Shown: positions 53,839-63,066, counted from the first letter of the stretch. The stretch: DNA of 64,000 nt from Bacteroidales bacterium UBA6445 (GCA_002439585.1 DJOF01000023.1:124001-188000), one strand, 5' to 3'. Notes: a model not told the origin generated them from the letters alone. Numbers and translations are program-made.

Positions 53839-56800
53839 TCAGAACGAAACGGATATGTTGCAAGACAGAGTCCTTGTACGTGGGTATCCGTATATCATTG
53901 TCTTGTATGAGTTTCTGCCTCTCTTCTGGTCCGGAGTAAATAAATATGCATTGTTGAGGACGGCTGTTACGGCAAGTCCCTTGAGCTTCCATCTGTCGAT
54001 GATGCGTCCAGGGAAATTGTAAGTAAGACTTACTTCACTAAGGTCGAAATTGGTGGCATTGTACAGGAATCTTGTTGAATATCGCCCAGATGATGTACTG
54101 ACCTGTGATACTTTTGGAAATGCAGCTGCCTGTCCGGGTGTCGTCCATCTCTCGTAGTACACTTCGACAGCCTGATTGCTGCCTGTTATATCGTATCCGT
54201 CTGCGAAATATCTGGATGCATAAGTGCCAAGGGCATAGCCTCCAATGCGGTAATTTATCTGGAAAGCGAGACTGAGATTCTTCCAAGAGAGAGTATTTAC
54301 CATGCCTCCGCTCAGAATTGGAGTCCTGCTCTTGTCCGCAACCCTGTTGTCCGTACTGTATGTCCTGGTAAGGTTGCCGTTGCGGTCATACCACATGGGA
54401 GATCCGTCAGTCGGGTCAACGCCTGCCCATCTTACAAGGTACCATGTCTGCGAGTCGTGCCCTTCGGTCCAAATGCGAGTCGTGTAGCTTGTCGGTACGT
54501 CATTGTAGAGTTTAAGTATCTTGTTGGAATTGTGCGCCATATTGAAATTGGTGGTCCACAGGAAATCCCCACGCCTGAGGTTGGTGGAAGACAAGTCAAG
54601 CTCAATGCCCCTGTTGCGAAGTTCGCCCATATTGGCGGCAATACTGCTTGAAGACAGAGTTCTTGATACATATATTGAACTGAGCAGGTCTGAGGTCAGA
54701 TTGTCATAGGCCTGAAGTTCCAGCTCTATGGCGTTCCTGATCTCAATCCGGATGCCGAAGTTGAACATTCTTGTCTTCTCCCACGAGATGCCGGGATTGG
54801 GAACAGTAGCTATGATAGCTCCTGAAGCCCCTCCGTATGAGTAGGAACTTCCGTACGAGTATGTCCCCAGGGCTCCTGATACGTCAGCCCTTGAGTTTCC
54901 GCTTATTCCGTAAGAAGCCTTGAGCTTCAGAAGGCTTATCTTCTCATTGTGGAAAAAACTCTCTCTGTTGATATTCCATGACAGTCCGGCTGACCAGAAA
55001 TTGGACCATTTAGAGAATTCCCCGAAGTCAGAACTTCCGTCCCTTCGTATGTTGAACGAGGCGTAATATCTTGAGTCGTAAGAATATACTGCTCTTCCGA
55101 TAAATGACATTTTCCGTGTTGTCGATACCGAACTTTCAGCATTCCTCGAATTCTCGTCCGAATAAGTGATTTCCTGGATATTGTCATTCATGAAGCCACT
55201 TCCGCTTCCCGAGAGGGTATTGTATTTGCGACTTTTTAACTCTATCCCGGCAAGTGCGCTGACATGGTGTACGGTATTGAAGGACCTGTCGAAATTGAGT
55301 CTTTCTACATTTGTCCAGTTGATATAGGAAGCATCCGCGCGGCGAGAATACCCCTTTGCCGTCCCGTTGGAATCGATTGCTCCCGGCGTAAGGGATGAAG
55401 TGTAATAGTCTTCGTGGCTGCTCATGTAGTCGATTGCGTATTGGGCTGTCAAGTCAAGTCCTTGCATCAGCCTTGCCCTTACGGAAATGTTGGCCGATGT
55501 CAGTACGGTACGCTGTCTGTTGGTGTCCTCTTCTCTCGATGGGATCAGGTTGTCGTTGAACTTGCGCAGTATCCAGTTCCCGTTGTCATAGATCTTGTTG
55601 TACAGCCTGTAAGATCCGTCTGGCATGTATGGCTCATAGATTGGCAGTGTCTCCAGATAACTGTAAGAGAGTGGAAACAGGTCGTTGTCGTTGTATGATG
55701 CGGAGAGTCGTATGTCAGCGTTGAGCCAGTGGGTGAGATCGTATGTGTTCCGGCTTCTGAGGGAGAATCTCTGCTGAGAGTCGCCCTTTACTGTGTTGGA
55801 GTTCCTGTACCAGGACCCGGAAACGAGATTGGTAGCCTTGTCGGAACCGCTTGATACGGATACGTCAGCATAGAACTCAGAACCCGCTCCGAGATATTCT
55901 TTTGTCCAATCGGTGGAAGTAGTAGAATAAGTGTTGTAGTCATTGTCCTGGAATGGAAATGTAGAGGTGGGGTATCCGGCATTGGCCCAGGCTTCTCTTG
56001 CTACTGTCATGTACTGCTTAGCATTCATCATCTTGAACATGGTGCTCTTGTCGATTGCCGATACGCCGAAATTGACTCTCGCTGATACACCGACCGGCTT
56101 GTTCTTCATGCCCGATTTCGTGGTTACGAGAATTACCCCGTTCGAGCCGTCCGAGCCATAGATTGTGACCTGATCCGCGTCTTTCAGTACAGTGATGGAT
56201 TCGATGTCGTCTGGATTGAGGTATGAAAGGGGGGAGACAGTGTATGTCATGCCAGGTACAAGGTTCGTGCGTTCACCGGTATACATCGGCACCCCGTCTA
56301 CGACCCAAAGGGGCTCATTAGAAGCGCTGAGCGAGGCTGCTCCTCTGATTCTGGTCTCGTATCTGGACCTTGTCGTGCCGGCATAGTCTGCATTCGGCTC
56401 GATGGTCATACCTGGGACAAGGCCCTGAAGCAGATTGTCTACCCTGGCCATCGGCTTGTTCTTGAACTGTTCCGAACTTACCTGGTATGCGCTTCCTATA
56501 AGGTCTTCCCGGCTCTGCCTTGTGCCATACGCTCCGGTGATTACCGCTTCTGCCAACTTGTTGTCCTGCTTCAGAACAAAATTAACCTCTCTCTGCGTGG
56601 TGACCTTCACTTCCTGACTTACCATGCCGAGATATTGGACGGAGAGGACATATGATTCGCCCGGACGTGGCGCCCTGATGGCAAATGCCCCGTCAGTATC
56701 CGTGCTTTGTCCTATTGCGGTGCCTTTTATGAATACCATCGCCCCGACAAGAGGCTCTCCGCTCTCGTCCGTGACTGTCCCACGCACTTCTTTGTCTTCG

Positions 56801-56961
56801 GATTGGAACGCCATCGTCGCCAGGTTCTCGTCCTCTTCCTTATAATCGCCTTGCTGTCCTCGCATCGGAGAGTCGGCCTTCATAGTGAAAATGTTGGCAG
56901 AAGCTCCTATAATTGACACAAGGAGCATGAGCCTCAATTGTTTGCCTGTTCGTCTTATCAT
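53839..56961 (-). CDS. SusC/RagA-family TonB-linked outer membrane transporter (second locus)
   Basis: A 1040-residue protein from ATG 56961 (MIRRTGKQLRLMLLVSIIGA); an in-frame ATG at 56991 adds ten residues and would leave a very short leader. It carries a carboxypeptidase-like domain (VRGTVTDESGEPLVGAMVFI), a TonB-box region (KLAEAVITGAYGT), a plug (LLQGLVPGMTIEPNAD, TRIRGAASLSASNEPLWVVD, SDGSNGVILVTTKSG) and a barrel ending TRTLSCNISVSF. It is the first gene of a locus with SusD, two binding lipoproteins and a phosphoesterase. Confidence 0.95.
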   Translation of the reverse strand: MIRRTGKQLRLMLLVSIIGASANIFTMKADSPMRGQQGDYKEEDENLATMAFQSEDKEVRGTVTDESGEPLVGAMVFIKGTAIGQSTDTDGAFAIRAPRPGESYVLSVQYLGMVSQEVKVTTQREVNFVLKQDNKLAEAVITGAYGTRQSREDLIGSAYQVSSEQFKNKPMARVDNLLQGLVPGMTIEPNADYAGTTRSRYETRIRGAASLSASNEPLWVVDGVPMYTGERTNLVPGMTYTVSPLSYLNPDDIESITVLKDADQVTIYGSDGSNGVILVTTKSGMKNKPVGVSARVNFGVSAIDKSTMFKMMNAKQYMTVAREAWANAGYPTSTFPFQDNDYNTYSTTSTDWTKEYLGAGSEFYADVSVSSGSDKATNLVSGSWYRNSNTVKGDSQQRFSLRSRNTYDLTHWLNADIRLSASYNDNDLFPLSYSYLETLPIYEPYMPDGSYRLYNKIYDNGNWILRKFNDNLIPSREEDTNRQRTVLTSANISVRARLMQGLDLTAQYAIDYMSSHEDYYTSSLTPGAIDSNGTAKGYSRRADASYINWTNVERLNFDRSFNTVHHVSALAGIELKSRKYNTLSGSGSGFMNDNIQEITYSDENSRNAESSVSTTRKMSFIGRAVYSYDSRYYASFNIRRDGSSDFGEFSKWSNFWSAGLSWNINRESFFHNEKISLLKLKASYGISGNSRADVSGALGTYSYGSSYSYGGASGAIIATVPNPGISWEKTRMFNFGIRIEIRNAIELELQAYDNLTSDLLSSIYVSRTLSSSSIAANMGELRNRGIELDLSSTNLRRGDFLWTTNFNMAHNSNKILKLYNDVPTSYTTRIWTEGHDSQTWYLVRWAGVDPTDGSPMWYDRNGNLTRTYSTDNRVADKSRTPILSGGMVNTLSWKNLSLAFQINYRIGGYALGTYASRYFADGYDITGSNQAVEVYYERWTTPGQAAAFPKVSQVSTSSGRYSTRFLYNATNFDLSEVSLTYNFPGRIIDRWKLKGLAVTAVLNNAYLFTPDQKRGRNSYKTMIYGYPRTRTLSCNISVSF

Positions 56962-56992
56962 TGCAACACCGTTCTGTAGTGTATTTCTCATT

Positions 56993-57040
56993 CAAATATA
57001 CAGAAATTCAAATATACAGAAAAGCCATAACAGGAGCAAA
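56993..57040 (-). promoter_or_regulatory. susC promoter with tandemly duplicated -7 box
   Basis: On the minus strand TTTG (57037-57040) lies 20 bases upstream of TATATTTG (57009-57016), an excellent sigma-A promoter. The 16-base unit ATTCAAATATACAGAA (plus strand) is present twice, so a second TATATTTG sits at 56993-57000, too far from the -33 to use it. Confidence 0.7.
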
Positions 57041-57076
57041 GAGGAAATGATCTACTCTTCTTGCTGGCTGTTATGG
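57025..57076. repeat. 9-base inverted repeat in the susC-dacB intergenic region
   Basis: CCATAACAG (57025-57033) and CTGTTATGG (57068-57076) are perfect mirror copies 34 bases apart. The left arm lies between the -33 and -7 boxes of the susC promoter; the right arm precedes the dacB promoter. It could be an operator serving both directions. Confidence 0.5.
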
Positions 57077-57084
57077 AGGTAATA

Positions 57085-57116
57085 TTTGCAAAAAATGAGG
57101 GCGGATTCTAAATTTA
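57085..57116 (+). promoter_or_regulatory. dacB promoter
   Basis: TTTG (57085-57088), a 20-base spacer and TAAATTTA (57109-57116) match the sigma-A layout with one mismatch at the last base. The start codon at 57126 is within about 3 bases of the predicted start point, so the mRNA may be nearly leaderless. Confidence 0.5.
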
Positions 57117-57125
57117 CATAATATT

Positions 57126-58847
57126 ATGGCGATCAGATCTTTTTTTTCATTGGCGATATTCTTGGCATTTGCGCTGAGTCTTGCACCAAGGGCTGTGGCT
57201 GTAGATTCCCCGAACGATAGGATCGGGGAGATTCTTGTCACAGAAGGCAATCCACAGTCAGTATCTGGCGGTCTCCAGGCATATTTGGATTCAGTCATGA
57301 TGACAGAGCCTTTCCGATCCGCACAGGTCGGTGTCCTTGCCATGACGACAGTCGGTGATACCATAGTCTCATATAATCCTTTGCGCAAATTGGTCCCGGC
57401 ATCGAATACCAAGCTTGTGACAACCGGTCTTGCCTTAAGCCGACTCGGAGCTTCATACCGCTTTGCCACCCGTATCGGATATGCTGGAGAAATAAGGAAC
57501 GGAGTCCTGCACGGAGACCTGTACATCATTGGTGGAGGTGACCCTACAATAGGAGCAAGGGACGAGATAGCGAGTCCGGCGGATTCTTTGTTTTCCGCAT
57601 GGGCGGCAATGGTCAGGAATGTCGGTATCAGGAAGATAGAAGGCTCTGTCATCGGGGACGGTTCGTACTATGACGGAGAATATGACCAGCCGACATGGGA
57701 ATACGGGGATATTGGCACATATTACGGCCCTGGTTCTGATGGCCTCAGCTTTTATCGCAACCGCATTGACCTGCATCTTCGTCCCTCTGACAAGGCAGGA
57801 GGAAAGGTATTTATCGAAAGCGTCTATCCGGATCTCCCGTGGCTTTCCATGGATAATACCGCGAGGACTTCTCCTGCCGGGAATAAAGACAATGTGTTGC
57901 TATATACGACAACATTCTCTGACAATGCAGTGCTTGCCGGATCTCTCCCACAGGAAGGCGGGCCATATACTTTTAAGGCTGCAAACAAACAAGGCGCAAG
58001 GACCTGCGCCCATATGTTTACAGAATATCTATCTCGTGTCGGCATTGAGATCAAAGGCGTCACTTCTAAAGGAGAGCCTGCAAGCATCTCAGCAGCCAAT
58101 GGCCCGGCATCTAGGGATGTGTTGCCAGCGGCTCATTCGGCTAATAGACCGATTGCAGGGCAAGGCCGTACAGGTGTTCATATCATAGGAGAGACATATT
58201 CTCCGGCCCTTTTGCAGATAGCCCGTATGACCAACAAGGTTAGCGACAACTTCTATGCGGAAGCTTTGTTCAGGGCGCTGTCCAAGCAGTCAACCTTCTC
58301 AGCCTCATATGACTCATGTGCCGTGGCTGCTGTACGCTGTCTTGAAGCCATGTTTGCCAGCAATCGTAGTCGTGTCGCTCCTGCATCAGGTCTTGGACGG
58401 AGGACGTCTCATCTCCCGGTAGGCTTCCGGATGGTGGACGGAAGCGGCCTTTCCAGACACAACTACATGTCACCGAGCTTCTTCTGCGATTTTCTATCAG
58501 CAATGTGGACTGCACCTTGCCGTGATGCATATATATCCACTATCAATATGCCCGGCAATGAAGGTATGAAATATCGCCTTAAAGCCTTCCCGCTGTCAGT
58601 CCGTGAGCGTGTGCGGATGAAAAGCGGATCCATGGACGGTGTTATCTGCTACAGTGGCTATGTCCTGCCACCATCGATTCCGTATACATGCCCGTCAGAA
58701 TCATCTGCTCACCGCCCGGCTGCTCCGCAATCAGCTGATACTCCGGCAATCGTATTCTCCATCATGGTAAACAATTGCCCAGACTCAGCCTCTGCCGTCA
58801 ACAGAATCATCGACACCCTTGTTGCTTCCCTGTGCCATGTCCAGTGA
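57126..58847 (+). CDS. dacB: D-alanyl-D-alanine carboxypeptidase/endopeptidase (PBP4, S13)
   Basis: A 573-residue periplasmic peptidoglycan hydrolase with signal peptide FSLAIFLAFALSLAPRAVA. Active-site motifs are SNTK (Ser93 to Lys96), SDN (373-375) and KSG (499-501). The GGGDPTIG stretch and the large insert between SxxK and SDN are class C PBP4 features. A Pro/Ser-rich loop (PPSIPYTCPSESSAHRPAA) occurs near the C-terminus. It trims or cleaves cross-linked stem peptides. Confidence 0.93.
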   Translation: MAIRSFFSLAIFLAFALSLAPRAVAVDSPNDRIGEILVTEGNPQSVSGGLQAYLDSVMMTEPFRSAQVGVLAMTTVGDTIVSYNPLRKLVPASNTKLVTTGLALSRLGASYRFATRIGYAGEIRNGVLHGDLYIIGGGDPTIGARDEIASPADSLFSAWAAMVRNVGIRKIEGSVIGDGSYYDGEYDQPTWEYGDIGTYYGPGSDGLSFYRNRIDLHLRPSDKAGGKVFIESVYPDLPWLSMDNTARTSPAGNKDNVLLYTTTFSDNAVLAGSLPQEGGPYTFKAANKQGARTCAHMFTEYLSRVGIEIKGVTSKGEPASISAANGPASRDVLPAAHSANRPIAGQGRTGVHIIGETYSPALLQIARMTNKVSDNFYAEALFRALSKQSTFSASYDSCAVAAVRCLEAMFASNRSRVAPASGLGRRTSHLPVGFRMVDGSGLSRHNYMSPSFFCDFLSAMWTAPCRDAYISTINMPGNEGMKYRLKAFPLSVRERVRMKSGSMDGVICYSGYVLPPSIPYTCPSESSAHRPAAPQSADTPAIVFSIMVNNCPDSASAVNRIIDTLVASLCHVQ

Positions 58848-59016
58848 GTCTCAGTTAGTTATGATGGCGATACTGCTTGCAGCGTCCGTTGCGGTATCTT
58901 CATGCAACGACAGCATGATCTACAAGCAATGCGACAACTTCTCAAGTCTAAGACAAGCAGGCGCTTTAATCAAAATTTTGGCTCAATTACTCATAATTGC
59001 CTGCAAAATTCGCTAA
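58837..59016 (+). CDS. Short lipoprotein-like ORF, possibly truncated
   Basis: A 59-residue frame overlapping the dacB end by 11 bases. MMAILLAASVAVSSCNDS reads as a convincing SPII signal with lipobox AVSSC. The mature part is only about 36 residues and turns hydrophobic at the end (LIKILAQLLIIACKIR), so this may be a true small lipoprotein or the stump of a longer one. The last bases overlap the galE -7 box. Confidence 0.4.
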   Translation: MSSESQLVMMAILLAASVAVSSCNDSMIYKQCDNFSSLRQAGALIKILAQLLIIACKIR

Positions 59017-59170
59017 CTTTGTGCAATGTGTGAGATTGGGCTACCGATAGGGAGTTGACCATACAAATGTAGAGTTGCATAAACTGTTAAGATGGTCAGT
59101 CGTAGTGAGGTAAGGACATCTTGAGTCGCCTCTTGAAAGAAAGATAGGATCTCAAAATATATATCAAAAT
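58848..59170. other. Gap between dacB and galE
   Basis: It holds the short lipoprotein-like ORF, the galE -7 box TAACTTTG (59014-59021) and about 145 bases of leader. No RNA motif was recognised. Confidence 0.5.
59014..59021 (+). promoter_or_regulatory. Candidate -7 box of galE
   Basis: TAACTTTG matches TAnnTTTG exactly. No good -33 was seen at 19-21 bases. The predicted leader to galE is about 145 bases. Confidence 0.45.
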
Positions 59171-60241
59171 ATGAGCAAAAGAGTTCTTGTATCGGGCGGT
59201 GCCGGATTTATCGGCAGCCATGTCACGGTAGAGCTTCTCGAAGCCGGCTATGAGGTGGTAGTAGCCGACAATATGTCCAATTGTGACATGACATGCTTCG
59301 AGGGTGTTAAGAAAATCACCGGCCGGGAGGATATCCCGTTCGTGAAGATGGATTTCTGCGATATGAACGCGGTAGACAAGTTGTTCTCTGAGTTCCAGAT
59401 AGATGCGGTTATTCATTTTGCAGCTTTCAAGGCTGTAGGGGAGTCAGTTGCCGAGCCGTTGAAATATTATAGGAACAACTTGACATCATTTGTCAATGTG
59501 ATCGATGCTGCCAAGAAGCACGGTGGATGCAATGTGCTGTTCTCTTCATCAGCGACAGTATATGGAGAGCCCGAGCATCTTCCAGTTACGGAGCAGTCAC
59601 CGCGTCAGCCTGCCACATCCCCTTACGGCAACACAAAGCAGATCAGCGAGGACATACTCCGTGATTCAGTGAAGGCTTATGCCGTGTACGGAAGCGAAGT
59701 TACACCTGGTGTTCAGAAGAACGGCCCGATCAAAGGTATGGCTCTACGTTATTTCAACCCTATCGGAGCCCATCCATCAGCACTTATCGGTGAACTTCCG
59801 AGAGGAGTGCCCAACAATCTTGTACCTTACATCACTCAGACAGCAATCGGCAAGAGAGCTTGCCTAAGCATTTTCGGCAACGACTATCCAACTCCTGACG
59901 GGACCTGCCAGAGGGACTACATAGATATTGTTGACCTTGCCAAGGCACATGTATATGCAGTAGCAAGGATGCTTGACGGCAAGATGGAGAAAGACTATGA
60001 GATCTTCAATATAGGTACCGGAAAGCCAGTATCAGTACTTGAGCTTGTCAAGGCTTTCGAGAAAGTCAACGGTGTGAAGCTCAACTATAAGTTCGCGCCT
60101 CGCCGATCAGGGGATGTTACAGCAATATGGGCTGACCCTTCACTTGCCAATAAGAAACTCGGCTGGAAAGCAGAGCGTACTATCGAACAGACGCTCGCGG
60201 CAGCCTGGGCATGGGAGAAGCATCTTGCCGGCAAACAATAA
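59171..60241 (+). CDS. galE: UDP-glucose 4-epimerase
   Basis: A 356-residue extended SDR enzyme interconverting UDP-glucose and UDP-galactose with bound NAD. The NAD motif GGAGFIGSH is at the N-terminus, followed by VIHFAAFKAVGESV, the catalytic Ser in SSSATVYG (about 125-132) and YGNTK (Tyr152, Lys156). ALRYFNPIGAHPS and DGTCQRDYIDIVDLAKAH are GalE-specific. The length is slightly above the usual 338 residues. The gene appears monocistronic, with its own terminator. Confidence 0.95.
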   Translation: MSKRVLVSGGAGFIGSHVTVELLEAGYEVVVADNMSNCDMTCFEGVKKITGREDIPFVKMDFCDMNAVDKLFSEFQIDAVIHFAAFKAVGESVAEPLKYYRNNLTSFVNVIDAAKKHGGCNVLFSSSATVYGEPEHLPVTEQSPRQPATSPYGNTKQISEDILRDSVKAYAVYGSEVTPGVQKNGPIKGMALRYFNPIGAHPSALIGELPRGVPNNLVPYITQTAIGKRACLSIFGNDYPTPDGTCQRDYIDIVDLAKAHVYAVARMLDGKMEKDYEIFNIGTGKPVSVLELVKAFEKVNGVKLNYKFAPRRSGDVTAIWADPSLANKKLGWKAERTIEQTLAAAWAWEKHLAGKQ

Positions 60242-60354
60242 AGCAGAGCTTTCCGACAACTACACAGCGGACTTCATTGCCGGTTTTTCAGCAACAAGTG
60301 TCATACTGTGAGTCTGCCACATCATCACATTTAGATACTATCCTTATAAACGAG

Positions 60355-60395
60355 AGAAGCTGACCTTTTGGGTCAGCTTCTTCGTTTGTTCATGC
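60355..60395 (+). terminator. Rho-independent terminator of galE
   Basis: AGAAGCTGACC (60355-60365) and GGTCAGCTTCT (60371-60381) form a perfect 11-base stem with a 5-base loop, followed by TCGTTTGTT. The T tract is imperfect but the stem is strong. Confidence 0.8.
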
Positions 60396-60456
60396 ACTCG
60401 TGGCTTGGAGAAATTCTCTTCGTCTACCAGTGTTGAGGCGTAATTCTCGTTGTATA

Positions 60457-60492
60457 GATAGGATCGTGCCTTTGTATAGGACCGCGCCTCTG
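60457..60492. repeat. 18-base imperfect tandem repeat
   Basis: GATAGGATCGTGCCTTTG is followed directly by TATAGGACCGCGCCTCTG (14 of 18 identical). It lies just downstream of the 60513 gene stop on the other strand. Confidence 0.45.
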
Positions 60493-60512
60493 AATCTTAC
60501 GGGGCGAGGATC

Positions 60513-60809
60513 TTAGTTCTTCTCTTCTTTGTTGGCCGCTGCAATGATCTCGCTGAGACTTGCATAGAGGTCATCGAGCTTGTCGAACATGTCCTTGCGA
60601 AGACCGTCATACCATGCCTTCGGCTTCTTGTCTTCAGGCTTGGAGTTTGCCTTGTCCTTGAGGTTGTTGTAAAGTTCTACAGCGTCCCCGATAAGAGCTG
60701 CCATTTTATCTGAACTCTTGCCTGGGTTCAATGTGATGAAGATGGAGCAGTCATCGATGAATTCTCCGACGAAATACTCTACGTCTTTCTTGAATACTCT
60801 TAGATTCAT
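60513..60809 (-). CDS. Conserved small cytoplasmic protein of unknown function
   Basis: A 98-residue soluble protein without signal or membrane segment. It starts MNLRVFKKDVEYFVGEFIDD, then has a Lys/Pro-rich middle (KANSKPEDKKPKAWYDGLRK) and a helical end. I do not know a named family, but the composition and complete frame look like a real gene. It is probably transcribed alone. Confidence 0.75.
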   Translation of the reverse strand: MNLRVFKKDVEYFVGEFIDDCSIFITLNPGKSSDKMAALIGDAVELYNNLKDKANSKPEDKKPKAWYDGLRKDMFDKLDDLYASLSEIIAAANKEEKN

Positions 60810-60946
60810 ATTCTGATAAATTTATAAGTGACCGGATCCGCCGGCCCGACTGCAAAGTTAATCATTTTCCCTTTTAAACGGATTATTACGGGGAATAAAC
60901 ATGACGCATTGCGGGCTTGCGAGGTTCATCTGCGATGGTAGTATTC

Positions 60947-61948
60947 TTACTTGTTGGGGAAATATGATGGATTTGACAGTAGATACAGGCTTTTGTCATA
61001 GGGCCGCCCAGTGCTGTCTACAATGCGCCTTGCATGAAGAAGTCGTGGAGTGCCAGTATAGTAATCGGCTGACCCGAGACGCATGGAATTGCACCTCACA
61101 AGGTGCGAAGAATGTATAAGATGCCCGTTGCCAGTATAGATGCCTACATGCGTGATCCTCTCTGATGTGGAGTCTGTGGCCGCCTTACCGAAAAAGAGTA
61201 GGTCGCCAGGAAGTAGGTCTCCTTCGCTATCTTCAGGGACGAACCCGTCCAGAGATACTTCTATCCCTACATGAACCTGTTGCGAAGCGTTTCTCGGCAG
61301 GACTATCCCGTTGAGGAAGTAGGTGTTCCACACAAGACCGCTGCAGTCGAGACCCTTGCTGCTTGTCCCGCCCCACAGATAAGGCGTGCCGAGGAAGCGG
61401 AATGCAGTCTTTACAAGATTCTCTCGAGTTGCCCTACGGCTATCGGCCCATTCACGGAAAGGGGAGACGTTCCCTTTGAGCACGTAGACTCTCTCCCCAG
61501 AAGGAAGACGTGCGGCAAGAAAGCCGTTTTTGTGGCCATCTGATATGCGGAGCAAGTCTCCTGCCACCAGATCTCCGACTCTTAGACCCTTCTTTGACGG
61601 TGCATCGTACATCTCTGCAAATAGAACTGTGCAAATGTATTTGTCAGCAGCGATGTAGGCCTTTAATTCGCTCCCAGACATTGCTGTAATGCCCATGTCG
61701 GTAGCCCATGCCGTATAGTCCGGCCGTGATGTCCTGATCTTTAGCCAATACCCACTTGTGTCAAGGATCTCCACAGGCGTGCCCATAAGAGCCTGAGTCT
61801 CAAGTGCCGACTCGTAGTCTGGCTTGATCCTCATATAATTGGCGGACAGTCCGACCACTCCGTATGTCTGCGCGGCTACCGGTATTGCGTCCAAGGCGTA
61901 TGCGGACAGATATGCCAATGCCGTGACAGCGATATGTATAAGTCTCAT
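60947..61948 (-). CDS. SH3-NlpC/P60 peptidoglycan endopeptidase
   Basis: A 333-residue exported cysteine peptidase. A signal peptide is followed by two bacterial SH3-like domains (about 30-90 and 100-165) and an NlpC/P60 domain: Cys202 in GLDCSGLVW, His267 in ITHVGIYTG and His279 in NGHLIHSS. This arrangement is that of gamma-D-glutamyl-L-diamino-acid endopeptidases, which cleave free or turned-over stem peptides. The protein ends shortly after the catalytic domain. Confidence 0.92.
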   Translation of the reverse strand: MRLIHIAVTALAYLSAYALDAIPVAAQTYGVVGLSANYMRIKPDYESALETQALMGTPVEILDTSGYWLKIRTSRPDYTAWATDMGITAMSGSELKAYIAADKYICTVLFAEMYDAPSKKGLRVGDLVAGDLLRISDGHKNGFLAARLPSGERVYVLKGNVSPFREWADSRRATRENLVKTAFRFLGTPYLWGGTSSKGLDCSGLVWNTYFLNGIVLPRNASQQVHVGIEVSLDGFVPEDSEGDLLPGDLLFFGKAATDSTSERITHVGIYTGNGHLIHSSHLVRCNSMRLGSADYYTGTPRLLHARRIVDSTGRPYDKSLYLLSNPSYFPNK

Positions 61949-62060
61949 ATATGATTCTTTAGCCTTTTGTTCAGTCAGATAGCTCAGCTATCCTTTTTAA
62001 TAGCTTCCCGGCGAAAATACTACAAAATCACCTTTCTCGCAACTTCTTACATTTTTTGGC

Positions 62061-62068
62061 TAAATTTG
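62061..62068 (+). promoter_or_regulatory. Candidate -7 box of the radical SAM gene
   Basis: TAAATTTG matches TAnnTTTG and lies 8 bases before the ATG at 62077, implying a leaderless or near-leaderless mRNA. It also argues against the in-frame TTG at 62056 as start. Confidence 0.5.
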
Positions 62069-62076
62069 TCCCCGAT

Positions 62077-63066
62077 ATGGGCAAATATGATTTCCCCGAT
62101 GGCAAACGGTACAATACTTATGTCGGGCATTACCGCAGGCTCTATGGCGAGAGACTTCAGAAACTTGTAATCGATGCCGGCTTCACATGTCCCAACAGGG
62201 ACGGGCTTGTCGGCCGTGGAGGATGTTCTTTCTGTGACAATGCGGCTTTTCATCCTTCATATAGCAATCCGCTCTTGTCTATAGCGCAGCAGATAGATGA
62301 AGGAATAGCCTTTCACAAGGTCCGCTACCGCAATGCTCGGCATTATCTTGCATATTTCCAATCTTATTCCAATACATACGCCCCACTTGAGGTGTTGAAA
62401 GAACGCTATCTTGCAGCCCTTTCACACCCCTCTGTAGTCGGCATTGTCATAGGTACCCGGCCGGACTGTGTTGACGCTGAGAAGCTCGACTGGATAGCAT
62501 CACTCTCCAAAGGACTCGATGGCTGGCAGCGGGAAGGTTTTGATGCCCCAATCGTCAGGATAGAGTATGGCATAGAGTCTTGCTATGACAAGACACTGGA
62601 AAGAGTAGGGCGAGGCCACGATGTGCAATGTGCTCAGTCGGCTGCTGGGATGACGGTAGCAAGAGGCATCGATACAGGTGCGCATTTCATAATCGGACTG
62701 CCAGGTGAGAGGAGGCAGATGCTTCTCGGCTATGCCGATTTCATCAATACACTACCAGTCGACTCGGTCAAATTCCATCAGCTCCAGATTGTCAAAGGAA
62801 CAAGAATGGCAAGAGAATATGCCGAGCATCCGGAGGATTTCCTGCGGCTTGGACTCGATGACTATCTGGATCTTATGATAGATATTCTTGAGCGTCTACG
62901 GCCAGATGTTGCAATAGAGAGAATCGCCGGTGAGGTCCCGCCTCGTTTCGTAGACAAGAGCGAGTGGGGGCTTATACGCAATTTCCAGATTTTGCATCTG
63001 CTTGACAGTCGTCTTGAAGAGCGTGACACCTATCAGGGACGCCTCTATAGCCCTAGTTCATATTAA
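62077..63066 (+). CDS. TIGR01212-family radical SAM protein (YhcC-like)
   Basis: A 329-residue enzyme with a radical SAM cluster motif CPNRDGLVGRGGCSFC (Cys38, Cys50, Cys53) near the N-terminus, then GTRPDC, RIEYGIESCYDKTLERVGRG and GLPGERRQMLLGYADFINT. This order is that of TIGR01212 proteins, whose substrate is not known. The upstream in-frame TTG at 62056 lies before the promoter-like box and was not used. The gene is convergent with the deformylase. Confidence 0.9.
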   Translation: MGKYDFPDGKRYNTYVGHYRRLYGERLQKLVIDAGFTCPNRDGLVGRGGCSFCDNAAFHPSYSNPLLSIAQQIDEGIAFHKVRYRNARHYLAYFQSYSNTYAPLEVLKERYLAALSHPSVVGIVIGTRPDCVDAEKLDWIASLSKGLDGWQREGFDAPIVRIEYGIESCYDKTLERVGRGHDVQCAQSAAGMTVARGIDTGAHFIIGLPGERRQMLLGYADFINTLPVDSVKFHQLQIVKGTRMAREYAEHPEDFLRLGLDDYLDLMIDILERLRPDVAIERIAGEVPPRFVDKSEWGLIRNFQILHLLDSRLEERDTYQGRLYSPSSY

